Assembly (NCBI GenBank): GCA_964471595.1
Contig: CAYYGN010000011.1
Span: 1 to 64,000, forward strand
DNA: 64,000 nt
DNA from: JAGNXB01 sp964471595
GTDB lineage: Bacteria > Bacteroidota > Bacteroidia > Chitinophagales > Saprospiraceae
Direction: 5' to 3'
Shown here: positions 1 to 8,879 of the stretch, piece after piece
Position numbering within the stretch: position 1 is the first letter of the stretch
Layout: every line of letters starts with the position of its first letter
The notes under the pieces: generated by a model
Databases searched by the model: none
Seen by the model: only the letters and a program-made list of their open reading frames with translations
What the model was told of the DNA's origin: nothing
Position numbers and translations under genes: made by a program

Positions 1-1
1 G

Positions 2-1150
2 GGATCGAACCAGCATAGAATGCGTTATTCTCTGTACTTGAAAGGGGAAAATCTTGGCGAAAGCCCTTTTTCTGTGGAGGGCTATCTGACATTTCGCCAC
101 ACGGCCGGTGAGTGGGAGGAGGTTCGCGAAAATCTGTTTGATGTATTCAAAATCATTTCGCTGGCGGTCCGATATGATCCGACAGTGCGGACATCCATTT
201 CTGTGGGTCGCCGGATAAATGCCCGTATTTCAAGTATGGGTGCCATAGACGGTATTCAGGTTGAGCATGGATGGGGGAAGGTGCGCATTGGTGTCATGGC
301 GGGTTCCCGGCCTGATTTTATGGATTATAGCATCAATCCGGCGTTGCTGCAAGGCGGCGCCTGGATCGGATTCGACCTGGGATCCTCCTGGGCGAGATTT
401 CAAAATACTGCTGCCTTTGTAGAACAACGAAATGGTCCGCGGACCGATCGGCGGTTCCTGTATTTCCAACACTCGGGCACCTGGTTTACCCATCTTCATC
501 TCTTCTTGTCTTCCGAAGTGGATTTATACAGGAAAGTGGGTCAGGAAACCAGTTCTACTTTGTCTTTTACCAATTTGTTTGCCTCCCTGCGTTACCGGTT
601 CTCCAGACAGTTGAGTGCATCAATTTCCTATGACAATCGGAAGAATGTCATTTTCTTTGAATCCTACAAGAATTTTATTGACCAGTTGATTGAACAGGAA
701 TCAAGACAAGGTCTCAGATTTCAGATCCAATACAAGCCATGGCGACTTGTTTCGATAGGGGCCAATGCGAGTTGGAGGTTTCAGGCCAGTGGGGCCAATC
801 CTTCCCGCAATTTGAATGGTTATGTGACCATGGCCCGGATTCCCTGGATTTCCGGCAGTATGACCGTTTCCGGCAATATACTCAGCACCGGTTATTTGCA
901 GAGCAACATGTACAGCATACGTTACATGAGGGAAATCGTACGCGGCCGTGTAAGTGCAGATGCCTATTACCGGTGGATCGATTACACCTATCCTTCGGAT
1001 TTCCGACTCCACAATGATCTGGCCGGTATCAATGTAACGTGCAGACTGACTCGTTTGCTGGCAATTCATTTGTATTACGAAGCCGCCTTCGGAAGTGAGA
1101 ATACGGACATTTCACGTTTGAATGCCAAAATTACGCATCGGATCCAGTGA
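2..1150 (+). CDS. C-terminal part of a beta-barrel outer-membrane protein (5' end outside the window)
   Basis: The frame is open from base 2 and the first ATG is at 20, so the gene probably begins upstream of the window. The visible 376-382 residues have no signal peptide. They consist of alternating short polar and aromatic strands, such as repeated RYRFS, SISYD, LRFQIQYKPW and IHLYYE patterns, which is typical of the transmembrane strands of large Bacteroidota outer-membrane barrels. I recognise no enzymatic motif. It could be the barrel end of a larger secreted or helix-hairpin-helix-containing protein, but this cannot be decided from the fragment. Confidence 0.6.
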   Translation, partial: GSNQHRMRYSLYLKGENLGESPFSVEGYLTFRHTAGEWEEVRENLFDVFKIISLAVRYDPTVRTSISVGRRINARISSMGAIDGIQVEHGWGKVRIGVMAGSRPDFMDYSINPALLQGGAWIGFDLGSSWARFQNTAAFVEQRNGPRTDRRFLYFQHSGTWFTHLHLFLSSEVDLYRKVGQETSSTLSFTNLFASLRYRFSRQLSASISYDNRKNVIFFESYKNFIDQLIEQESRQGLRFQIQYKPWRLVSIGANASWRFQASGANPSRNLNGYVTMARIPWISGSMTVSGNILSTGYLQSNMYSIRYMREIVRGRVSADAYYRWIDYTYPSDFRLHNDLAGINVTCRLTRLLAIHLYYEAAFGSENTDISRLNAKITHRIQ

Positions 1151-1190
1151 TTATGGCCGGCGATGTGTCCGTTTACTTATTGAGACTTTC

Positions 1191-1198
1191 TAACTTTA
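1191..1198 (+). promoter_or_regulatory. Possible -7 promoter element TAACTTTA
   Basis: TAACTTTA resembles the Bacteroidota -7 consensus TAnnTTTG and lies 14 nt before the ATG of the OB-fold lipoprotein gene. No clear -33 TTG is seen at the usual distance. Confidence 0.35.
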
Positions 1199-1212
1199 CC
1201 TGAAAATCCAGA

Positions 1213-1950
1213 ATGATGAAATCGCATTTGTTTGTGTTGGGCATTGTTGGCATACTATTGCTCCACGGTTATGGCTGTGACTCCGGGCCTAAGGTGATTG
1301 AAAGTGAATCTGGTGCGGCTGGAGAGCCTCAAATACGAATGGAACAGGAAGACCCCATTCGGGAAGTGGTGGTTGAAGAGGTGCTCCATACCGACAAGTA
1401 TTCCTATCTGAGTGTCAAGGAAGGGGACAAGGGGTCCTATTGGATTGCGATTCCCAGAAGTGAAGTTGAAGTGGGTGATGCCCTGAGATACAAGGGAGGA
1501 TTGATGAAGCAGAATTTTTACAGCCGTGAATATGACCGGACCTTTGAAACGTTGTACCTGGTTTCCGACATCAGAAGAGCCGGCGCTTCGCCAGGTGAGC
1601 TTCAGACCGGAAATGATCCGGAAGATGTCATCAAGGTCGAACCCGGTTCCATTAAGCCTGCAGAAGGGGCCATCCGTATCGCTGATTTACTGGCCGCGCC
1701 TTCCAGGTATGCGAATAAAACTGTAAGGGTTACGGGAAAGGTGGTCAAAGTCAATCCCATGATCATGAGTCGCAATTGGGTCCATTTGCAGGACGGCAGC
1801 GGAAAAGATCTGGATTTGACATTCACGACCACCGATCTAGTGACTTTGGGATCGGTGGTGACGCTGGAAGGCAAAGTAGCACTGAATAAAGACTTCGGCG
1901 CCGGTTACAGGTATGACGTCATCGTTGAAGACAGCCGCCTGATTCCCTGA
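1213..1950 (+). CDS. Putative lipoprotein with two OB-fold-like domains
   Basis: A protein of 245 residues that starts with a hydrophobic signal sequence ending in HGYGC, a loose lipobox, so it is probably a lipoprotein. Residues about 55-125 form a beta-rich domain (YSYLSVKEG, YWIAIP, GLMKQNFYS). Residues about 155-245 contain a clearer OB-fold signature: VRVTGKVVKVN, then WVHLQDGSG, then VTLEGKV. Such domains occur in exported Bacteroidota proteins of unknown function. Two ATGs are adjacent (1213 and 1216). The gene stands alone and converges with ccsBA. The function is unknown. Confidence 0.75.
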   Translation: MMKSHLFVLGIVGILLLHGYGCDSGPKVIESESGAAGEPQIRMEQEDPIREVVVEEVLHTDKYSYLSVKEGDKGSYWIAIPRSEVEVGDALRYKGGLMKQNFYSREYDRTFETLYLVSDIRRAGASPGELQTGNDPEDVIKVEPGSIKPAEGAIRIADLLAAPSRYANKTVRVTGKVVKVNPMIMSRNWVHLQDGSGKDLDLTFTTTDLVTLGSVVTLEGKVALNKDFGAGYRYDVIVEDSRLIP

Positions 1951-2231
1951 ATTCAAAAGATGCAGCGTCCCCATCGATCAATTCCTGAGCATTAGCTGTG
2001 CAAGTCGTTCCATGAAGACTTTGCCGGTATGCCTTCCCGGTCATATGGATGAACGTGACGGTGTGCGTCCATGTTTTCCTGGCAGAGGGGTATTCCCACG
2101 CAACATGTGAGAAAGGTCAAAGTGTCTCTCAAAACCCGGTATTGAAGCGGATAAAGAATTCTTCGGGATCCGGATTCTGCCGTAAGCACATTCGTCCGAA
2201 GCCATTAATTTATCCTGGATTATTCGTGTCT

Positions 2232-2256
2232 AATTGGTGTTTTCATTACACCAATT
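2232..2256 (+). terminator. Hairpin with 9-bp perfect stem and T-rich tail
   Basis: AATTGGTGT (2232-2240) pairs exactly with ACACCAATT (2248-2256) around a 7-nt loop, followed on the + strand by TTTCATTTTTCC. It looks like an intrinsic terminator for + strand transcripts. It also overlaps the stop codon region of the oppositely oriented ccsBA gene. It lies about 280 nt after the lipoprotein gene. Between 1951 and 2231 no other feature was recognised. Confidence 0.45.
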
Positions 2257-5200
2257 TTTCATTTTTCCTGTGTTTCCACCATGCGAGCAAACTGATGACA
2301 ACCAGGGAAATTACGGTATAATAAACAAAATCGGGAATCGGCACAGGATCACCTGCGGCATAGGAATGGAGTCCGGACAAATAATAGTTGACGCCGAAAT
2401 AAGTCATGACAACGGAAGCCCATCCGAAAAGTGAGGCGACGTTGAAGGCGTACAATCCACGGAAACGGGGGATAAACCGCATGTGAAGAATGAAACTGTA
2501 CACGAGGATGGTGACAAGCGCCCAGGTTTCTTTGGCATCCCAACCCCAATAACGTCCCCAAGATTCATTGGCCCATATCCCTCCGAGATAAGTGCCGGTA
2601 CTTATCATGAATAGCCCCCCAATCAAGGTCATTTCACTGATATAGGACATTTCCTTCACCATGCGATAAATGCGTTGACGGTTGGAGGGCCCTGCGAGAG
2701 CCATGAGAACGAGATTGATCACCCCAATAATGGCTCCCAGCATGAGGAAGCCATAACTGCCTGCTTCCAGCGAAACATGTATCGTTAGCCAATATGATTT
2801 CAATACAGGTACAAGGGGGGTGATTTCCGGATCCAGCCAGCTCAGACCGGCCACCATCATGATGGTGGCCGCCAGCGCAGAGGTTGCCGTCAAGGCGCCG
2901 GCTGCACGTCGTGAAAACAGTAATCCGGCCAACACCGTAGTCCATCCGATATAAATCATGGACTCATAACCATTGCTCCAGGGTGCTCTTTGACTTACGT
3001 ACCAACGAATGGCCAATCCGAAGGTGTGCAAGGTAAATGCCAACAAAAGAATGGCCCATGTGATTTTTATTATTTTGTCCAGAGGTTTGTCTGGTTGGAA
3101 GACCGACAAAAAGAGCAGGGTCAGGAAAGCAAGCGTCAAAAGGCCGTATATGGTGCGAAGGCGGTTGAAAATGTCCAGTCGGTTGAGCAGTAATTCTGCA
3201 GAGATCCGGCTTGCGACAGGATAAATGGATGATCCGTATTCCTGTTGGTAATTCCCAAGATCTTGAAGGAGGCGATCCGGCTTTTCCCATTGATCATTTT
3301 TTCGGGATGTACGCAAAGCATCGAGGTAAGCGGGATAGAATTGATCAATGAATGGCACTCCGGAAGCACCATGACGGGTTGCATCGGCGGGAGAACGCCA
3401 GTGATTGGAGGTATCTCCCGGCACGGGGAATATGCGAAACAAGTTCCCCGAAAATACCATACTGCAGATGTTCACTTTTTCATCCACCTTGATCAATTCC
3501 TTGTCCAGGACACCGCGGTCGCGTGATTCCTTGTTGTAAGCCGCTCGAACGGCATCGGACAGTTTGTACGAGCCGTCGGTGTGAAAAAAGTCGGCATACG
3601 AGGCATAGGGTACATCCACGCCCAGCATTTTTCGGATCTCCGGGTGTTTCCCCAAGCGGATCAGCGGGGCATGGTACCATTCAGATGGCTGAAGGGCCAT
3701 TCCAAGAATCACTTGTTCGGCCGACAGATTATCGTAGGTTTCCTTGCGTGATAATTTACGCATGACCTCCCTGGAAAGTGTATTGATCGGCTTGAGTCTC
3801 CCATTAAAATCCTGTACGACATTTTTTCCGAACTTGTCCGCGTGCCTCCTGGACACAGGGACGGTTTCTCCGGATTGGGCTGCAAGGAAGCCGTTAAGCG
3901 TGCATGCCAGTACCAGGGTAGCCACGCCGGCTTTCGAACCCGAGCGAATTCTTTTCAGGAGGACGGCCAATTGCCGGAATCGGCTGGATGGCGTGAAGAG
4001 GGTTATGATCATGCCCAATGTGAGAAGAAAATATCCGATATATGACAACCATGTACCTGGTGCGTCATGATTGACGCTGAGATAAGTGCCTCCTTCATCC
4101 TGGTCATAAGAAGATTGAAAGAATCGGTAACCTTCATAATCCAGGATATGGTTCATATAAATCCGCTGTTCACGCTCCAATCCCGTGCGGGGATCCTTTA
4201 GGGTGACTTCACTGGCGTAGGAAGACGGATTCTGTGTACCGGGATAGCGTTCCAGAATAAAGTCACGCAAGTACAGCGAAAAAGGGAGGAATCTTTTTTT
4301 AGCGCCATAGGAGGCCTGGACGCGTATACCCGGCAATTCGAATGTGCGGGGCCGGCCTTCTGCTCCGGGTGCTCCATAGATATAGTGCTTTACCGTACGA
4401 CCTCCGGAAGATATGGCCAATTGAACGCCTCCCACGCTTGTACTGGTCATCTTGCGATCTGCCGATTCCATTTCTACGCGACCATTTTCCATGAAGTCGG
4501 CAAAGACAAAACTGGCTGAGTTGTTTTGATAAAGACTGCGGAGGGCTAAAGGATGGTCAATTTCCGGCATCACAGTGTCCCGCATACCAGAGGCCATCTG
4601 CATGACGGAGTATATTTGACCGGGCCTGCCCACCAATTGCCCGCCTGCATAGTCAATGACAAAGGAACCCGGTTCAGCAGGCTGTCCGAAAGAAAAGCGC
4701 GTTCCATGCAGATTGGCGACCTGTCCGTAGGATAAATGATATTCTTCCCGGCCATTCACCCCCCCCATAACGATTTTGACCACGGGAATACCGGCCACCG
4801 GATCTTCGACCATGACTTCCTTGGGATTGGGTAAAAACCCGGTAACTTCAACCGTCACTTCTTTGGATCCGAGCCGGTACGCCTCACGAAAATGATTGGA
4901 TCCTCTGGATGAAAACAAGACCGGTTCTTCAAAAGAGAAAGTACCGTGCTCCGTTTGCGCTTTGAATTGAAGGTAGGTTTCGGAAGAGAGGAAATGATTT
5001 GAAGCACTTCCTTCCCGGATATGCATCATGCCTTCAAATCCCCAATACCGTGTGACGCCTGCTCCGGCAAGGATCAACAGGATGGCCGAATGAAAGGTCA
5101 ACACGCCCCACTTCCTTTGCGGGATCATACGGAACCGGAAAATGTTGATGACCAGAGATATTCCAAAAAGAAGCAACAGGAGTTCGAACCACTTGGTCTT

Positions 5201-5371
5201 GAAGACCAAAGCCTGCGCCGAACTGGTGCCAAAATCATTCTCGATGAAGGTAGCGGTACCAATGGAGCCGGCTATTAAAATCATGTATAATCCGGCTGCC
5301 GATGGAGAAAACGAAATTTCAGCGAAAATCCGGCCCAGACGGGCCGCGCGATGGAGGATGGGGAGTGGCAT
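2246..5371 (-). CDS. ccsBA: Fused cytochrome c biogenesis protein CcsBA (ResB-CcsA)
   Basis: This 1041-residue membrane protein joins the two subunits of system II cytochrome c maturation, which transports haem and attaches it covalently to exported apocytochromes. The N-terminal half (about 1-470) is ResB/CcsB-like, with helices near residues 25-45, 60-100 and 440-460 flanking a large exported domain. After a linker domain, the C-terminal 300 residues are CcsA-like, with several helices and the haem-handling tryptophan-rich motif SWGRYWGWDAKETW near residue 940. Conserved histidines occur around the helices. The length is normal for fused Bacteroidota CcsBA. The gene is monocistronic, and a TATCTTTG element lies 67 nt upstream of its ATG. 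Confidence 0.92.
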   Translation of the reverse strand: MPLPILHRAARLGRIFAEISFSPSAAGLYMILIAGSIGTATFIENDFGTSSAQALVFKTKWFELLLLLFGISLVINIFRFRMIPQRKWGVLTFHSAILLILAGAGVTRYWGFEGMMHIREGSASNHFLSSETYLQFKAQTEHGTFSFEEPVLFSSRGSNHFREAYRLGSKEVTVEVTGFLPNPKEVMVEDPVAGIPVVKIVMGGVNGREEYHLSYGQVANLHGTRFSFGQPAEPGSFVIDYAGGQLVGRPGQIYSVMQMASGMRDTVMPEIDHPLALRSLYQNNSASFVFADFMENGRVEMESADRKMTSTSVGGVQLAISSGGRTVKHYIYGAPGAEGRPRTFELPGIRVQASYGAKKRFLPFSLYLRDFILERYPGTQNPSSYASEVTLKDPRTGLEREQRIYMNHILDYEGYRFFQSSYDQDEGGTYLSVNHDAPGTWLSYIGYFLLTLGMIITLFTPSSRFRQLAVLLKRIRSGSKAGVATLVLACTLNGFLAAQSGETVPVSRRHADKFGKNVVQDFNGRLKPINTLSREVMRKLSRKETYDNLSAEQVILGMALQPSEWYHAPLIRLGKHPEIRKMLGVDVPYASYADFFHTDGSYKLSDAVRAAYNKESRDRGVLDKELIKVDEKVNICSMVFSGNLFRIFPVPGDTSNHWRSPADATRHGASGVPFIDQFYPAYLDALRTSRKNDQWEKPDRLLQDLGNYQQEYGSSIYPVASRISAELLLNRLDIFNRLRTIYGLLTLAFLTLLFLSVFQPDKPLDKIIKITWAILLLAFTLHTFGLAIRWYVSQRAPWSNGYESMIYIGWTTVLAGLLFSRRAAGALTATSALAATIMMVAGLSWLDPEITPLVPVLKSYWLTIHVSLEAGSYGFLMLGAIIGVINLVLMALAGPSNRQRIYRMVKEMSYISEMTLIGGLFMISTGTYLGGIWANESWGRYWGWDAKETWALVTILVYSFILHMRFIPRFRGLYAFNVASLFGWASVVMTYFGVNYYLSGLHSYAAGDPVPIPDFVYYTVISLVVISLLAWWKHRKNEKLV

Positions 5372-5438
5372 AAAAGAAGAGGGCTAATGGGTCAGGACCT
5401 GCAATAAAATGCCTTTCTGCAAACGACCGTATTGCAGG

Positions 5439-5446
5439 CAAAGATA
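5439..5446 (-). promoter_or_regulatory. -7 promoter element TATCTTTG upstream of ccsBA
   Basis: On the minus strand TATCTTTG matches the TAnnTTTG consensus exactly. It sits 67 nt before the ccsBA start codon. No TTG is seen 17-20 nt further upstream. Confidence 0.45.
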
Positions 5447-5483
5447 AGGCGGATTTGATTAGGTACCTGGTCCTGCTCCTCCG

Positions 5484-6227
5484 TCAATAAACGTGCTGAC
5501 CCCCGTTGATGGCGTAGTTGGCGCCGGTGATGAAGGCCGCCTCCTTGCTGGCCAGGAAACTGACCAGGTGGGCTACTTCATAGGTGCCGCCCAACCGGCC
5601 CACAGGGATGTTGGCCACAATCTTGTCCCGGTATTCCTGCGGCACGGCCATAACCATGTCGGTACCGATGTAGCCGGGCGAGATCGTATTGACGGTAATC
5701 CCTTTGTTGGCCACTTCGATGGCCAGGGTTTTGGTCAGTCCGTGCATGCCGGCCTTGGCAGCGGAATAGTTGCCCTGGCCAAATTGGGCACGCTGCCCAT
5801 TGACCGAACTGATGTTGATGATCCGGCCGTATTGCTGTTCGATCATCTGGTTGATGACCGCCCGGCTGCAATTGAAGGAGGAATACAAATTGGTGCGGAT
5901 GACAATGTCCCAGTTTTCATAGCTCATTTTGCGGAAAGCACCATCCCGGGTAATGCCCGCATTGTTGACCAGGATATCGATGACGCCATGATCTTTTTCG
6001 ATCTGCTCGACCATGGATACAACCTGCGGGTATTCGGAGACATCGGCCTTGGCCATGGCGAATGCATAGCCTTCGGCTTTCATTTTCGCGGACCACTCTT
6101 CGGCCTTGTTGTCCGTGCGGTAATTGGCTATCACGAAATAGCCGTCATCGGCCAGTTTCTTGCACATGTCTGTGCCGAGTCCTCCGGTGGCACCGGTCAC
6201 GAGGGCAATGTACTTTCCGTCCTTCAT
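5484..6227 (-). CDS. phaB: Acetoacetyl-CoA reductase / 3-oxoacyl reductase (SDR family)
   Basis: A short-chain dehydrogenase of 247 residues that most resembles PhaB, the NADPH-dependent reductase making (R)-3-hydroxybutyryl-CoA. Visible are the Rossmann motif TGATGGLG near the N-terminus, NNAG near residue 90, the catalytic Ser-Tyr-Lys set (NISSVNG then YSAAK), and PGYIGTDM, which is typical of the PhaB/FabG group. The frame stays open a further 45 codons upstream, but that part lacks SDR features, so the ATG at 6227 was chosen. No phaA, phaC or phasin gene is adjacent, so a role in polyhydroxybutyrate synthesis is inferred only from sequence type. Confidence 0.88.
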   Translation of the reverse strand: MKDGKYIALVTGATGGLGTDMCKKLADDGYFVIANYRTDNKAEEWSAKMKAEGYAFAMAKADVSEYPQVVSMVEQIEKDHGVIDILVNNAGITRDGAFRKMSYENWDIVIRTNLYSSFNCSRAVINQMIEQQYGRIINISSVNGQRAQFGQGNYSAAKAGMHGLTKTLAIEVANKGITVNTISPGYIGTDMVMAVPQEYRDKIVANIPVGRLGGTYEVAHLVSFLASKEAAFITGANYAINGGQHVY

Positions 6228-6341
6228 GGCATAGTTTGTTTGGTTGGAGCCCAAGATAAGTTGCTCCCGGAGATTCCCCTGAAAAGATTTCTTGCACCCT
6301 CCGAACAACAGGCAAAGCTTGCCGGAAGCGCCGGGGAGTCC

Positions 6342-6349
6342 TACCTTTG
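6342..6349 (+). promoter_or_regulatory. -7 promoter element TACCTTTG, 4 nt before a start codon
   Basis: TACCTTTG matches TAnnTTTG. A TTG at 6319-6321 lies 20 nt upstream, which fits the Bacteroidota -33/-7 arrangement. The ATG at 6354 follows after only 4 nt, so transcription would begin at or next to the start codon. Confidence 0.6.
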
Positions 6350-6353
6350 GCCA

Positions 6354-7358
6354 ATGACGCATCGCTTGATTTTCCTCGGCGCCCTGGGGCTTTTGTGGTG
6401 TTTGGCTTCAGAAGCCAATGCCCAGTTTGATACCTACACCTACGTGACGGACCGGCGTTTCACCGATCCGACAGATTTGCTGGGCTGGCAATTCCGCCCC
6501 AATGAACTGGAGATCCCCGAGGAACGAAAGTCCGCCCTGAGCCCGGGAGATTACCGCTTCGGGGTAACCCAAAACAACCTGTTTGTCGAAGGGCCAGACA
6601 TTGCCGGGGTCTATAGCATCAATAACATCAACCCTACGGAATACGGCTACATGCTCCTGCTGATGAATGCGCGCAATCCGACCCTTCAGGGCCATCTCAA
6701 GGTGGTCCTCAACGACCGAAGGCAGGCGGATGCAGTCATTTTCAAACGATCCCCCCGTGAAAAGGAAATGGTCTTCTGGCTACCTCTGCTGAGTGAAAGA
6801 GATTACAGGGCCGAAGCGGAATGGTTCACGGATCGCAGAGAGCTCTTCCTTCCCGCTACCGATAGTCTGTGGGGCACCGAGATCCGGCCTTTTTTGCTGC
6901 TGGATGGCCTGGAGGGCAAACAACAACGACTCACGGTGGATGACAGCACGTACTTCCGCTTCAGCCGAGAGATTGCCTACACCGTCAAGGACAAAAAGAA
7001 AAGGAAGAAAGGGGAAGTCAGCCTGGTTGATTCCCTGGGACTGACGGCAGAGGATCTGTTGGCAGACAGTACCCTCCGGGAAGAGGCCGGAGTGACGGTC
7101 GAAGAGCGGATCGCTGATTTTTTAAGATTCAAAACCCGGCTCATCTACGATGACGGAGGCACCAAATGGGTGGAAGAGGAACATGAAATCCGCGAAGTGA
7201 CCGAGCGCAGTGACCGTAAATCAGGGGAAGCAGACGACAAGTACGAATGGGAAATTGAGTTGAAAAATGGCGAACGTTTGGGTCTGTACCTTGATTTTCA
7301 AAGGCATGTCAGTGCGCTGGTCCGGGGAAATCAACGGTTCCTGATGCGAGGCTATTGA
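6354..7358 (+). CDS. Exported protein of unknown function
   Basis: A 334-residue protein with a clear signal peptide (hydrophobic core LIFLGALGLLWCLA, cleavage after ASEANA). The mature part is beta-rich and acidic. It carries a lysine-rich insertion (KDKKKRKKGE) near residue 210 and no cysteine pairs or known catalytic motif. It lacks a type IX sorting domain. The open frame extends 287 codons upstream, but that part lies antisense to phaB and is a shadow. The ATG at 6354 is supported by the signal peptide and by the promoter element just before it. It is probably periplasmic and may be a family limited to Saprospiria-like bacteria. Confidence 0.7.
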   Translation: MTHRLIFLGALGLLWCLASEANAQFDTYTYVTDRRFTDPTDLLGWQFRPNELEIPEERKSALSPGDYRFGVTQNNLFVEGPDIAGVYSINNINPTEYGYMLLLMNARNPTLQGHLKVVLNDRRQADAVIFKRSPREKEMVFWLPLLSERDYRAEAEWFTDRRELFLPATDSLWGTEIRPFLLLDGLEGKQQRLTVDDSTYFRFSREIAYTVKDKKKRKKGEVSLVDSLGLTAEDLLADSTLREEAGVTVEERIADFLRFKTRLIYDDGGTKWVEEEHEIREVTERSDRKSGEADDKYEWEIELKNGERLGLYLDFQRHVSALVRGNQRFLMRGY

Positions 7359-7440
7359 TCCGGAACGGATCTTGTCCGGTCGGCGTAATGTCCGGGTCGG
7401 TCGTGTGATTACCGGTATCCGAAGGTACCGTGATATGCTT

Positions 7441-7448
7441 TACATTCG
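7441..7448 (+). promoter_or_regulatory. Possible -7 element TACATTCG before a small gene
   Basis: TACATTCG differs from TAnnTTTG at one position and lies 8 nt before the ATG at 7457. Confidence 0.35.
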
Positions 7449-7456
7449 CCCTCCCG

Positions 7457-7807
7457 ATGGAACCGGAAACCAAGCTCAAACAGATTGAAGCGGAGATCCG
7501 GCCCTGGCTGCCGCTGATGGGCCGACTGGCGGATGAAGTCATGGACCAGGACGTGTCCCGCTATCCCATTTTCGTCGTCCATCCGGCCACTATCGAACTG
7601 GGACTGCCGCTGGTCGAAAAGGGGGAGGAGAGCAGGTGGTCCATCCATGTCAGTACCCTGGAGGAATTCGTGGGCAGACAGATCGTCCTGGCCGACAAAG
7701 TGGACGAATTCCGCGAAGTGTACAAAGACCCGTCGTTTTACTTTTGTCTGTTTGTGCTCTCCGATCTCGGCGCCCAGTTCATCTTCCTGCCCCGAGGCGT
7801 CCATTGA
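7457..7807 (+). CDS. Conserved small cytoplasmic protein of unknown function
   Basis: A 116-residue acidic protein (MEPETKLKQIEAEIRPW...). It has no signal peptide or membrane segment and ends in a hydrophobic segment with FIFLPRGVH. A GTG at 7430 would add nine residues (ICFTFALP) that are not typical of a cytoplasmic N-terminus. The ATG at 7457 is preferred because a -7-like element sits 8 nt before it. I do not recognise the family. It stands 98 nt after the exported protein gene and is probably transcribed separately. Confidence 0.6.
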   Translation: MEPETKLKQIEAEIRPWLPLMGRLADEVMDQDVSRYPIFVVHPATIELGLPLVEKGEESRWSIHVSTLEEFVGRQIVLADKVDEFREVYKDPSFYFCLFVLSDLGAQFIFLPRGVH

Positions 7808-8128
7808 GTCCATACTTCCTGCCTTTCGCCGGGTTGTCACCACTGCCAAACAGGCAACAAATCAGTATTTTCCGGGATCTTACCGTTAAAAGCGGGTTAA
7901 AATGCCGGAAATTGACGAAAAGCGAACAAGAGGCCTTTTGAAACAAAGGACCAACGCTTTTCACCAATTGTTCGTTTATCCATGGGAAAAATCCCTGGGT
8001 TCGCAATTATGTTCTGAATTTTTCTTCCAAAAGCCGGTCCATCACCAGGCGGGAAATCCGGGACGATGGCCGGGAAATGGAATCTAACGCCAATGTTTTA
8101 TACTTTTGTATGTCTAAAGGGCTTTTCT
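7808..8128. other. Intergenic stretch, nothing recognised apart from a promoter at its end
   Basis: These 321 bases contain no convincing gene. The small open frames (for example at 7902-8087 on +) have unlikely composition and no promoter pattern. A consensus TACTTTTG element at 8101-8108 serves the next gene. Confidence 0.5.
8101..8108 (+). promoter_or_regulatory. -7 promoter element TACTTTTG
   Basis: An exact match to TAnnTTTG, 20 nt before the ATG at 8129. No TTG is visible at the -33 distance. Confidence 0.5.
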
Positions 8129-8803
8129 ATGAAGAAATCCTTACTCCTTTCCATCTTTCTGTTGACGGCGGCGGTTGTTTTCGCCCAGTTCAACATGCAA
8201 CCTTCGACCTCCTCGGTCTCATTCCAGGAGGCGGATTTTGACGTACATGCCGATTCCCGGCTCATTTACAACGGCAGTGTGCCTGTCGTGCTGCGTTGGG
8301 AGATTGTCAATTTGTCCGGCCCCAAGGAGTGGGGCATCTATACCTGTCTGGGCCTGGCATGTTACAGCCCGGGACAATATGTCGGATTGCAGACGATCCA
8401 ACCCAATGAAGAAATGATCGTTCAGGCCCATATCCTTCCCCAGACCGTGTGTGGTACGGGCTCCTATGATATCACCTTTACGGACACGACTACCAATCAG
8501 GTGGTAGCTACAGGCACTTTTACCTTTCAATGCCAGTCGGTCAGCACTTCCAATCCGGCCAGTGCCAAGCCCGGAGCCATTTTTCCCAACCCGGCCATTA
8601 CCTGGTTTTCCATAGGCGATACACCAGGGGCGCACCGGGTGGAGATGTTCAACATCATCGGCAAGCAAGTAGCACAGTTTCCCTACCAGCCTTCCGGCCG
8701 CTATGACATAGCCCAATTGCCCGGTGGCATGTATCTGGTGCGAGTGGTGGATTTGCAGGGACGCGTCCTTTCGAGCAAGCGGATGTCCAAGAACACTCCC
8801 TGA
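8129..8803 (+). CDS. Small secreted protein with type IX secretion sorting domain
   Basis: A 224-residue protein with a signal peptide (MKKSLLLSIFLLTAAVVFAQ), a beta-sandwich-like region of about 120 residues with paired cysteines (CLGLAC, VCGTG), and a C-terminal type A sorting domain. The sorting domain shows FPNPA, VEMFNIIGKQV, LPGGMYLVRV and a final basic segment. This domain directs export through the SprA translocon encoded at 30485. The upstream in-frame extension lacks a signal peptide, so the ATG at 8129 was chosen. The N-terminal domain resembles immunoglobulin-like folds that handle extracytoplasmic adhesion, but its function is unknown. Confidence 0.8.
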   Translation: MKKSLLLSIFLLTAAVVFAQFNMQPSTSSVSFQEADFDVHADSRLIYNGSVPVVLRWEIVNLSGPKEWGIYTCLGLACYSPGQYVGLQTIQPNEEMIVQAHILPQTVCGTGSYDITFTDTTTNQVVATGTFTFQCQSVSTSNPASAKPGAIFPNPAITWFSIGDTPGAHRVEMFNIIGKQVAQFPYQPSGRYDIAQLPGGMYLVRVVDLQGRVLSSKRMSKNTP

Positions 8804-8831
8804 GGAAACGCTTCGATAACAAACATACCTG

Positions 8832-8860
8832 ACAAAGCCCGGAATATCTCCGGGCTTTGT
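8832..8860 (+). terminator. Strong intrinsic terminator (11-bp perfect stem)
   Basis: ACAAAGCCCGG (8832-8842) pairs exactly with CCGGGCTTTGT (8850-8860) around a 7-nt loop, followed by TGTTTGG. It lies 28 nt after the sorting-domain protein and 20 nt before the end of the convergent queD gene, so it may act in both directions. Confidence 0.75.
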
Positions 8861-8879
8861 TGTTTGGTCAAATCTCCAC

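Noticed and set aside
1992..2189. 65-codon minus-strand frame between the lipoprotein gene and ccsBA
   Set aside because: No promoter pattern, no homology recognised, and unlikely amino-acid composition.
5493..6353. 287-codon N-terminal extension of the exported protein at 6354
   Set aside because: It is antisense to phaB, has no signal peptide, and the real start is marked by a promoter element and a signal peptide.
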